This document shows, in pieces, positions 7,840 to 13,482 of a stretch of DNA of 13,482 bases (position 1 is the first letter of the stretch; each line of letters begins with the position of its first letter). Location: the NCBI GenBank assembly GCA_002338515.1, contig DDIL01000016.1, positions 3,979-17,460 on the forward strand. Direction: 5' to 3'. The notes under the pieces are model-generated. The model did not search any database and was not told where the DNA came from. It saw only the letters and a program-made list of their open reading frames with translations. The position numbers were made by a program, and so were the translations under genes. This stretch comes from Glaciecola sp. UBA1851. GTDB taxonomy: Bacteria > Pseudomonadota > Gammaproteobacteria > Enterobacterales > Alteromonadaceae.

Positions 7840-8502
7840 ATGATTTATAACATGGTAAAGTTAAAAAGAGCTCTGATTACTCAATGTGCATCAATTGTTG
7901 TTATTGTGGTGAGCCTTATATTTAGCGCCAACTCAATCGCAAACGATTTAGAGGCCGTTCAGGTTTATTCTCAAGATGAATTGATTAAACTAATTAATGA
8001 AAACAAGCACCTACAGCGTGTTAAAGATGATCGCTGCCAGATTATCGAAGACATAGAAGCACGAGCGGAGGTAATGCGCATACCTTCCTTTCAATTTTTA
8101 TGGGGTGATATGCAAGCATGGGGTGTGTGTGTTTCTAAAGATACGTCAAGTGGTATACATTACATGCGTCAAGCGGCTAATCAGGGATTACCTGCTGCCC
8201 TTGAGCAGTTAGGACGCTATCATAAGGAAGGTAAATTTGTTCGACAAAGCCATGATAAGGCGATTGTTTACCTTCGAGAAGCGTCTTCTTTAGGTAATCT
8301 GAAAGCGCAACTGCAATTAGCAGAATTATTTATTTCGGGTTATGGAAGCCCATACGACTACGAAGATATTTATCGTTGGCTATACAACGGCGTGTCTCAA
8401 TCAAATGCTCAATATACACAGATAGGGAAATATTTAACTGACCTTGAAAGGTTAATGAGTCCTCAAGCAGTTAAAAATGCACAAAATATAGGTGTTAATT
8501 AA
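7840..8502 (+). CDS. motX: Sodium-driven polar flagellar motor protein MotX
   Basis: MotX is a periplasmic component of the T ring at the base of the polar flagellum; with MotY it places the PomA/PomB stator, which uses sodium flow. The 220-residue protein starts with a Sec signal peptide (KLKR, hydrophobic core about 17-29, cleavage likely after ANSIA). 'KHLQRVKDDRCQIIEDI' (56-72) and 'FLWGDMQAWGVCV' (86-98) closely match vibrio MotX, including two cysteines (C66, C97) that could form a disulfide. Residues from about 101 to 175 hold Sel1-like repeats ('GLPAALEQLGRYHKEG', 'GNLKAQLQLAELFISGYG'). 'YEDIYRWLYNGV' is also MotX-like. ATG 7840 is kept because an AGG lies 11 bases upstream; ATG 7852 (residue 5) gives a more usual signal peptide but lacks an SD. 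motY and pomAB are not in the window. Confidence 0.9.
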   Translation: MIYNMVKLKRALITQCASIVVIVVSLIFSANSIANDLEAVQVYSQDELIKLINENKHLQRVKDDRCQIIEDIEARAEVMRIPSFQFLWGDMQAWGVCVSKDTSSGIHYMRQAANQGLPAALEQLGRYHKEGKFVRQSHDKAIVYLREASSLGNLKAQLQLAELFISGYGSPYDYEDIYRWLYNGVSQSNAQYTQIGKYLTDLERLMSPQAVKNAQNIGVN

Positions 8503-8530
8503 ATATATTTCCCGATTTATCCTCCTGATG

Positions 8531-8558
8531 TTGTGATTGTGCGTAGTTATGATTTAAT
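8531..8558 (+). promoter_or_regulatory. Candidate sigma-70 promoter for purT
   Basis: TTGTGA (8531-8536) and TTTAAT (8553-8558) are separated by 16 bases, matching 4/6 and 5/6 of the sigma-70 consensus. Transcription would begin near 8565, leaving a leader of about 25 bases before purT. I see no PurR-like operator between motX and purT. Confidence 0.4.
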
Positions 8559-8589
8559 AGGAAAAATTAATTAAAAATTTCCATTTATC

Positions 8590-9780
8590 ATGACTCAACA
8601 AACTGCAATTGGTACTGTTTTTTCTTCAACAGCAACAAAAGTTATGCTTCTTGGCGGCGGCGAGCTAGGCAAAGAAGTCGTTATTGAATTAAAACGACTA
8701 GGTTGCCAAGTTATAGTGTTAGACAGATACGCTGATTCGCCAGCCATGCAAGTAGCCGACAGTAGTTATGTGGTGTCGATGCTTGATGCACAAGCCCTCG
8801 CAAATATTATCAAAAAAGAGAATCCATCCTTCATTGTGCCTGAAATAGAGGCGATTGCTACCCAGCAATTAATTGAATTAGAAGAACAGGGATTTAATGT
8901 TATACCAAGTGCTAAAGCAGCTCATTTAACTATGAATCGTGAAGGTATTAGGCGTTTGGTAGCAGAAGATCTTAATATACCGACGTCATCTTATGTTTTT
9001 GCCGAGACTAAAACAGAATTTGAACAAGCAGTTGCACAAATTGGATTACCTTGCTTGGTTAAGCCCATCATGAGCTCCTCTGGTAAGGGGCAAAGTTTAA
9101 TAAAGAATCAACCAGATATTGATGGCGCATGGCAATACGCTCAAGATGGTGGCAGGGCAGGTAAAGGTAAAGTGATTGTTGAGGGTTTTGTTGATTTTGA
9201 CTATGAAATTACCTTATTAACTGTTCGTCATTGTAATGGTACAAGTTATTGTGAGCCAATTGGTCATCGTCAAGAAGATGGAGATTATCGTGAAAGTTGG
9301 CAGCCACAACCTATGTCATTTGAAGCCCTACAAAAAGCGCAAGAAATCGCTGAAAGAGTAACATGTGCATTGGGTGGAAATGGATTGTTTGGGGTTGAAC
9401 TATTTATTAAAGGAGACGATGTGATTTTTAGTGAAGTCTCTCCTCGTCCTCATGACACGGGGATGGTTACGCTTATTTCTCAAAACTTATCAGAGTTTGC
9501 TTTGCACGCTAGAGCATTTTTAGGGTTGCCAATTCCAACGATTGAATTCAGACAGCCTTCAGTTTCTATTGCCTTGCTTGTTGAAGGAGAATCAAAGCAG
9601 GTTAAGTTTTCGAACTTAAATCAAGTGTTGAGTTTACCCAACACCGACATTCGGTTATTTGGTAAACCTGAAGTGTCAGGTAAGCGTCGAATGGGAGTTG
9701 CCCTTGCTTCTGATGACTCTTTGGAAGTAGCCATGGATAAAGGATTGTTTATGGCTACAAATTTAACCGTTGAATTGTAA
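8590..9780 (+). CDS. purT: Formate-dependent phosphoribosylglycinamide formyltransferase PurT
   Basis: An ATP-grasp ligase that makes formyl-GAR from GAR, formate and ATP in purine synthesis, replacing the folate-dependent PurN step. The 396-residue length is typical. GGGELGKE (22-29) is the N-terminal nucleotide-fold loop, 'VPEIEAIAT' and 'PTSSYVFAET' are PurT signatures, 'CLVKPIMSSSGKGQS' is the ATP-grasp glycine loop, and 'SEVSPRPHDTG' (281-291) carries metal and phosphate ligands. It ends with the PurK-like C-terminal domain ('KRRMGVALA'). The start is fixed by family alignment. No Shine-Dalgarno sequence lies within 15 bases of it: the upstream stretch is AATTTCCATTTATC. Whether PurN is also encoded in this genome cannot be seen. 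Confidence 0.96.
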   Translation: MTQQTAIGTVFSSTATKVMLLGGGELGKEVVIELKRLGCQVIVLDRYADSPAMQVADSSYVVSMLDAQALANIIKKENPSFIVPEIEAIATQQLIELEEQGFNVIPSAKAAHLTMNREGIRRLVAEDLNIPTSSYVFAETKTEFEQAVAQIGLPCLVKPIMSSSGKGQSLIKNQPDIDGAWQYAQDGGRAGKGKVIVEGFVDFDYEITLLTVRHCNGTSYCEPIGHRQEDGDYRESWQPQPMSFEALQKAQEIAERVTCALGGNGLFGVELFIKGDDVIFSEVSPRPHDTGMVTLISQNLSEFALHARAFLGLPIPTIEFRQPSVSIALLVEGESKQVKFSNLNQVLSLPNTDIRLFGKPEVSGKRRMGVALASDDSLEVAMDKGLFMATNLTVEL

Positions 9781-9846
9781 TTACATTTAGCAACGTATTG
9801 TATACCTTACAAACATGATAATGATGTTTTTCACTCTTGATTGCTT

Positions 9847-9858
9847 TATACTAGGGCT
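9847..9858 (+). promoter_or_regulatory. Candidate -10 element placing transcription start at the rnr ATG
   Basis: TATACT (9847-9852) matches 5/6 of the sigma-70 -10 consensus. Six bases follow before the ATG at 9859, so transcription from it would begin at or next to the start codon, giving a leaderless message. The -35 region 17 bases upstream (ATGTTT, 9824-9829) is poor. AGGG at 9853-9856 is only 2 bases from the ATG, too close for a normal SD. Confidence 0.3.
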
Positions 9859-12318
9859 ATGAACAAAAAAAATAAACCTTTGCAAGAAAGTAACAAGAAA
9901 CATTCCACATCAAAACCAACTGATAAGCCCGCTTCTAATCATAAACAGATGCATGATAGTGGATTAGAAAAAGACCCACACTCGGCAAGAGAGCAGCTAA
10001 AGTACGAAAACCCTGTAGCAAGTCGGGAATACTTACTAACTATAATCAAAGAGCAAAATAAAGCGATATCGTTTAAAGACATTTGTGATTTGCTAAATGC
10101 TTACGATGACGAAAATAGAATCGGTATTCAAAGAAGACTCCGTGCAATGGAGCGAGAAGGGCAGTTAAGTTTCACTAAAGAAAAGAAATATGCCATTCAA
10201 GCTCAAGATGAACTAATTAGAGGTCAAGTGATTGGGCACCGAGATGGCTTTGGTTTTCTAAAGCATTCTTCAACAGAAAAAGACTTATTTATTCACCAAA
10301 TTCAAATGAGTACCCTCATTCATGGTGATGTTGTGGAAGGGACGCTTGGTACAAGTGATCGCCGAGGTAGAGCGGAGTTTCGTCCAAATAGGGTGGTAGA
10401 GCCGAGAAAAGAATTAATTGTAGGCCGCTACTATAGCGAACAGGGTCTTAATTTGGTTATTCCAGACGACAACCGAATATGCCACGAAATAATGATCCCC
10501 AAAGAGCAAACTAAACATGCTCGTCAAGGCCACGTTGTTGTAGTAGAAATTACTCAGCGACCTCGCCGTAATTCGGGTCCAATAGGTAAAATTATTGAAG
10601 TACTGGGTGAACATATGGCACCAGGTATGGAAATTGAAACCGCACTTAGAAATTTTGATATTCCGCATGTATGGCCGCAAGCCGTGGGCAATTACGTGAA
10701 AAAAATTGGCGATGAAGTGCCTGAAGATGCGAAAAAAAGTCGCAAAGATTTAAGAGCACTACCCTTAGTTACAATTGATGGAGAAGACGCAAGAGACTTC
10801 GATGACGCGGTTTATTGTGAGCAACTAGAAAAAGGTGGTTGGAAGCTCTATGTTGCGATAGCCGATGTAAGTAGCTATGTAAAGCTTGGTACAGCACTAG
10901 ATAATGAAGCGCAAAATAGAGCAACTTCAGTGTACTTTCCTGAACAAGTTATTCCGATGTTGCCAGAAAAACTATCAAATGGCCTATGTTCGCTTAATCC
11001 AAATGTAGATAGACTGTGCATGGTATGTGAAATGCAAATTAGCGGCAGTGGCGAATTAGATAGTTATAAGTTTTATGAAGCTGTAATGAATTCCCATGCA
11101 CGCTTCACTTATACTAAAGTTTGGTCAATTCTTGATGGAAATGTAGAGCTTATTGAGCGTTATGGTGAAAGAGTAAGCGATCTTAAAAACCTTTATCAAT
11201 TATATAGTGCGCTCAAAAAGTCGCGCACAGGTAGAGGGGCAATTGAATTTGAAAGCCAAGAAACAAAGTTTGTTTTTAACGCAGATCGTAAAATTGATCA
11301 TATTATTCCGCTAGAGCGCAATGACGCACATAAAATTATCGAAGAATGCATGATAATGGCGAACGTCAGTGCGGCTAAATTTATCGAAAAAAATAATGCG
11401 GAAGCACTATTTAGAGTCCACGATAAGCCCGATGAAGACCGCTTAATGTCTTTTCGCGCATATTTATCTGAGGTAGGTATTGGTTTTAACGCTGGGGATG
11501 AAATTCATCCAAAAGATTTTGCTGATGTAGCGAAGAAGATTGATAACCGAGTAGATAAAGATTTAATTCAGACCATGTTACTACGTTCAATGAAACAAGC
11601 CGTATATGATGGTAATAACATTGGACATTTTGGGTTGTCATTGCCTGCTTATGCGCACTTTACATCGCCAATTAGGCGCTACCCTGATTTAGTGGTGCAT
11701 CGAGTGATTAAAGCGCTGATTAATAAGCATGCAAATAGTAAAGTTTGTAAAGGCGCAAAACTCTACACGGAAGAAGAAATCTCGCAGTTAGGTGAGCAGT
11801 GCTCAATGGCAGAGAGAAGAGCCGATGACGCCACTCGTGATGTAGCTGACTGGCTGAAATGCGAGTTTATGCAAGACCACGTGGGTGATGTGTTTGAAGG
11901 GGTTGTTGCATCGGTAACTAATTTTGGACTATTTGTACGTATTACTGATTATCAAATAGATGGACTCATACACATTACATCGTTAGGTAACGACTATTAT
12001 CACTATGATCAAGTTAAGCAATGCCTAATAGGTGAAAGTTCTGGTTTGGTGTATCGATTGGGTGATTTGATTCGTATTAAAGTTGCATCTGTTAATTTAG
12101 ATGAACGTAAAATAGATTTGTTACCTGAAAATGTGCCGAAAGTATCTAAGAATCGAAAGTCTAAGTCTACTAAGAAAACGGGGGCGCAACCTAGCCCAGC
12201 TTCTAATCAGCCCGGTAAAAATGGCGATAAGAAAGTTAATCCAAAAGGCGGAAAAAAGAAGTCAGGTCCTAGCTCTAAACGCAACAAGAGTTCACGTTCT
12301 AAACCTAGACGGAAATAA
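9859..12318 (+). CDS. rnr: Ribonuclease R (exoribonuclease II family)
   Basis: A processive 3'-to-5' exoribonuclease that degrades structured RNA, active in rRNA quality control, trans-translation and cold adaptation. From ATG 9859 the protein has 819 residues. Order of parts: a polar, lysine-rich N-terminal extension (1-48); a winged-helix domain (about 49-115, 'RRLRAMEREGQL'); two cold-shock-type domains ('GQVIGHRDGFGFL' and following); the RNB catalytic domain with IDGEDARDFDDA (306-317) carrying the magnesium-binding aspartates; 'HFTSPIRRYPDL'; an S1 domain from about 675; and a basic Lys/Ser tail of about 55 residues. An in-frame TTG at 9841 lacks an SD. ATG 9949 (residue 31) would give an N-terminus closer in length to E. 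coli RNase R, but also lacks an SD. rlmB follows after 51 bases, as in E. coli. Confidence 0.95.
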   Translation: MNKKNKPLQESNKKHSTSKPTDKPASNHKQMHDSGLEKDPHSAREQLKYENPVASREYLLTIIKEQNKAISFKDICDLLNAYDDENRIGIQRRLRAMEREGQLSFTKEKKYAIQAQDELIRGQVIGHRDGFGFLKHSSTEKDLFIHQIQMSTLIHGDVVEGTLGTSDRRGRAEFRPNRVVEPRKELIVGRYYSEQGLNLVIPDDNRICHEIMIPKEQTKHARQGHVVVVEITQRPRRNSGPIGKIIEVLGEHMAPGMEIETALRNFDIPHVWPQAVGNYVKKIGDEVPEDAKKSRKDLRALPLVTIDGEDARDFDDAVYCEQLEKGGWKLYVAIADVSSYVKLGTALDNEAQNRATSVYFPEQVIPMLPEKLSNGLCSLNPNVDRLCMVCEMQISGSGELDSYKFYEAVMNSHARFTYTKVWSILDGNVELIERYGERVSDLKNLYQLYSALKKSRTGRGAIEFESQETKFVFNADRKIDHIIPLERNDAHKIIEECMIMANVSAAKFIEKNNAEALFRVHDKPDEDRLMSFRAYLSEVGIGFNAGDEIHPKDFADVAKKIDNRVDKDLIQTMLLRSMKQAVYDGNNIGHFGLSLPAYAHFTSPIRRYPDLVVHRVIKALINKHANSKVCKGAKLYTEEEISQLGEQCSMAERRADDATRDVADWLKCEFMQDHVGDVFEGVVASVTNFGLFVRITDYQIDGLIHITSLGNDYYHYDQVKQCLIGESSGLVYRLGDLIRIKVASVNLDERKIDLLPENVPKVSKNRKSKSTKKTGAQPSPASNQPGKNGDKKVNPKGGKKKSGPSSKRNKSSRSKPRRK

Positions 12319-12337
12319 AGTACTTACTACGTAAATT

Positions 12338-12366
12338 TTGACACCCTATTAAGTTGAGCATATACA
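12338..12366 (+). promoter_or_regulatory. Promoter-like sequence overlapping the rlmB start
   Basis: TTGACA (12338-12343) is a perfect sigma-70 -35 hexamer, and 17 bases later comes TATACA (12361-12366), 4/6 for the -10. The expected start of transcription would fall at about 12372-12374, just inside the rlmB ATG (12370-12372). Either the pair is a chance match, or transcription starts unusually close to the -10. It could allow rlmB expression independent of rnr. Confidence 0.3.
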
Positions 12367-12369
12367 AAT

Positions 12370-13116
12370 ATGGCACAAACAGAATTAATTTATGGCATAC
12401 ATTCAATTGATGCAGTTTTAGCAAATGAACCTGAAAGACTATTAGAAGTAATGGTTGCGAAAGGTAGAAATGATGAGCGTATGAATAAAACTGTTAATAT
12501 TGCTCGGAAAAATGGTATTTCTGTTCAGTTTGTTCATAAAAAAACCTTAGATGACAAGTCTCGCGGTGAGCAGCATCAAGGGATTCTAGCTATTGCTAAA
12601 CCCGCAAGAGTGTTGCATGAACAAGACTTAGAACAACTACTTTCACGGCTGGAAAGTAATAGCACTAAACCGTTACTACTTGTTTTGGATGGCGTAACTG
12701 ACCCTCATAATCTTGGGGCTTGCTTACGTAACGCTGATGCAGCTGGCGCTCATGCGATTATAGTTCCCAAAGATAAATCTGTCGGCATTACCCCTGTTGT
12801 TAGCAAGGTGGCCGTTGGCGCAGCTCAAACGGTGCCCCTTATTCAAGTGACAAACTTATCAAGAACAATTAAATACCTTCAAGAAAAACACATTTGGGTG
12901 GTCGGCACAGCGGGTGAAGCGCAACAACTTATCTATGATTGCAAATTAAAAGGCGCAATTGCTTTAGTAATGGGCGCTGAAGGTAAAGGTATGCGTAGAC
13001 TAACAAGAGAGTCTTGTGATGAATTAGTAAAATTACCTATGGCAGGTGCAATCTCCAGTTTAAATGTGTCAGTAGCATGCGGTATTTGCTTATTCGAAAT
13101 AGTTAGGCAGAGATGA
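12370..13116 (+). CDS. rlmB: 23S rRNA (guanosine-2251-2'-O)-methyltransferase RlmB
   Basis: A SpoU/TrmH (SPOUT) methyltransferase that methylates the ribose of G2251 in the peptidyl-transferase P loop of 23S rRNA using S-adenosylmethionine. At 248 residues it is full length. An N-terminal substrate-binding domain (about 1-80, 'IYGIHSIDAVL', 'RGEQHQGILA') precedes the knotted catalytic domain. Motif 1 is DGVTDPHNLGACLRN (107-121) with the conserved asparagine and arginine (N114, R120). Motif 2 is MGAEGKGM (201-208), and motif 3 is SSLNVSVA (229-236). The start is fixed by alignment to the family. There is no good SD; the nearest is GAG, 11 bases upstream. It closes the purT-rnr-rlmB plus-strand run. 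Confidence 0.96.
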   Translation: MAQTELIYGIHSIDAVLANEPERLLEVMVAKGRNDERMNKTVNIARKNGISVQFVHKKTLDDKSRGEQHQGILAIAKPARVLHEQDLEQLLSRLESNSTKPLLLVLDGVTDPHNLGACLRNADAAGAHAIIVPKDKSVGITPVVSKVAVGAAQTVPLIQVTNLSRTIKYLQEKHIWVVGTAGEAQQLIYDCKLKGAIALVMGAEGKGMRRLTRESCDELVKLPMAGAISSLNVSVACGICLFEIVRQR

Positions 13117-13328
13117 GTTGAACATTAATTTATCAATTTAATTATTTGAAACCAAGTCATACATATTATGTTGTCCTCACTACAACAAAATTTTAATGAA
13201 ATGTTTGTTTAAATGTTATAAGCACTGACTTATAAGTAATAAAAATACTCATTTGAATTTAATATTTAAATTAAACTGTTAAAAACCTATTTAATTTTAA
13301 AAATAGCCTACACCTTAGCTTTGTTTTC
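13117..13328 (+). other. Non-coding, very AT-rich spacer after rlmB
   Basis: No open frame with a family resemblance is seen here, and rpsQ or other ribosomal protein genes are not encoded in it. Two weak AU stems can form: TTATAAG/CTTATAA (13216-13222 with 13229-13235, 6-base loop) and CTATTT/AAATAG (13287-13292 with 13301-13306). Neither is followed by a T-run, so I do not call them terminators. The A/T tract from about 13255 to 13306 lies just upstream of the next promoter and could serve as an UP element for RNA polymerase alpha subunits. Confidence 0.5.
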
Positions 13329-13344
13329 TGTTATAGTTTCGCGC
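13329..13344 (+). promoter_or_regulatory. Extended -10 promoter with GC-rich discriminator, upstream of rplN
   Basis: TGTTATAGT (13329-13337) is an extended -10 (TGn followed by TATAGT, 5/6). It is followed by TTCGCGCC, so the start would be near 13344. A GC-rich segment between -10 and +1 is the discriminator type found at rRNA and ribosomal protein promoters under ppGpp/DksA (stringent) control. The -35 region is weak (TACACC, 13309-13314), which an extended -10 and the upstream A/T tract could offset. Confidence 0.55.
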
Positions 13345-13364
13345 CCTTTTTGTAGGGGTATGGT

Positions 13365-13404
13365 CTATTTGTCTTAAAATTACTTGTAATTCAAAGAGAA
13401 ATAG
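13365..13404 (+). other. Long imperfect hairpin in the rplN leader
   Basis: CTATTT (13365-13370) pairs with AAATAG (13399-13404). After a G/G mismatch, TCTT (13372-13375) pairs with AAGA (13394-13397). After a 2x2 internal loop, AATTA (13378-13382) pairs with TAATT (13387-13391), closed by a CTTG tetraloop. That is 15 base pairs within 40 bases, downstream of the predicted transcription start. A smaller stem, CCCT/AGGG (13344-13347 with 13354-13357), would sit at the very 5' end. Ribosomal protein leaders are often regulatory; the ligand here is unknown. Confidence 0.5.
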
Positions 13405-13413
13405 CAGCTTAGC

Positions 13414-13427
13414 GACTCATATGAGTC
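13414..13427 (+). repeat. Perfect 14-bp palindrome before the rplN ribosome binding site
   Basis: GACTCATATGAGTC reads the same on both strands. In RNA it can form a 5-bp stem with an AUAU loop, ending 15 bases before GGAG of rplN. It may be part of the structured leader or a DNA-binding site. Confidence 0.45.
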
Positions 13428-13453
13428 ATAATATTAAATAGCGGAGCACTAAC

Positions 13454-13482
13454 ATGATCCAAATGCAAACTAACCTGGACGT
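13454..13482 (+). CDS. rplN: 50S ribosomal protein L14, N-terminal fragment (3' truncated by the window)
   Basis: Only ten residues are visible: MIQMQTNLDV. L14 of gammaproteobacteria begins MIQ.Q..L.V (E. coli MIQEQTMLNV), and I recall MIQMQ as the usual Alteromonadales/Shewanella form. L14 binds 23S rRNA near the factor-binding face of the large subunit. GGAG at 13443-13446 lies 7 bases before the ATG, the best-placed SD on the right side of the window. rplN usually follows rpsQ inside the S10/spc ribosomal protein cluster; here no rpsQ precedes it. With ten residues, the identity is likely but not certain. Confidence 0.7.

Noticed and set aside
7635..7850. A 71-codon open frame between ubiD and motX
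   Set aside because: It has no SD, an unnatural-looking composition, overlaps the motX start, and the sigma-28 promoter for motX lies inside it.
9811..9831. AAACAT/ATGTTT stem followed by a short T-run after purT, as a terminator
   Set aside because: The stem is only six mostly A-T pairs and the T-run is part of the stem; too weak to call.
9816..9831. Fur-box-like TGATAATGAT upstream of rnr
   Set aside because: About 10 of 14 positions of the 15-base core match, but only the left half is good, and AT-rich sequence gives such matches by chance.
10414..10680. An 88-codon open frame antisense to rnr
   Set aside because: It lies wholly within the conserved cold-shock-domain region of RNase R and shows no family resemblance.
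12131..12334. A 67-codon open frame in another frame at the 3' end of rnr
   Set aside because: It overlaps the basic tail of RNase R, which is clearly coding; the frame is an artefact of the lysine/serine-rich codons.
13216..13235. TTATAAG/CTTATAA hairpin as an rlmB terminator
   Set aside because: The stem is nearly all A-T and no T-run follows.
1..13482. tRNA or rRNA genes, insertion sequences, CRISPR arrays, phage or toxin-antitoxin genes
   Set aside because: I looked for these on both strands and saw no cloverleaf, transposase, regularly spaced repeat or matching protein.

Overview
The window looks like a chromosomal housekeeping stretch from a marine, polarly flagellated gammaproteobacterium, most likely order Alteromonadales (Alteromonas/Glaciecola-like). 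The case rests on close resemblance of UbiD, Fre, RNase R, RlmB and PurT to enteric and vibrio homologues, on MotX (a part of the sodium-driven polar flagellar motor of Vibrio, Shewanella and Alteromonas relatives), and on the AT-rich base composition (judged by eye, not computed). No mobile element, tRNA, rRNA, CRISPR array or phage gene is visible.

Layout. (1) 2-211: 3' end of a MipA/OmpV-type outer-membrane protein. (2) 354-3523, plus strand: a tight run of alanine racemase (alr), a BadF-type sugar kinase whose ATG abuts the alr stop, and a glutaryl-CoA dehydrogenase-type acyl-CoA dehydrogenase. (3) 3571-5030, minus strand: a membrane-anchored thioredoxin-fold protein and a periplasmic solute-binding-like protein, separated by a 52-bp imperfect inverted repeat. 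(4) 5282-7544, minus strand: ubiD followed by fre, the neighbour pair known from E. coli. UbiD needs prenylated FMN, and Fre reduces free flavins. (5) 7734-13116, plus strand: motX behind a near-consensus sigma-28 promoter, then purT, rnr and rlmB. (6) 13117-13482: a non-coding stretch with a ribosomal-type promoter and a structured leader, then the first ten codons of a gene that reads like rplN (ribosomal protein L14).

Most of the window is conserved metabolism (D-alanine for the cell wall, ubiquinone, purines), RNA turnover and modification, and motility. I see no clear undescribed multi-gene system. The features most worth attention are at the right end: rplN, normally internal to the S10/spc ribosomal protein cluster, here appears directly after rlmB with its own extended -10 promoter and a leader that can fold into a long imperfect hairpin. 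Secondary points are the sigma-28 promoter that independently supports motX, the alr-kinase-dehydrogenase cluster, the inverted repeat at 4078-4129, and several genes that start without a Shine-Dalgarno sequence.
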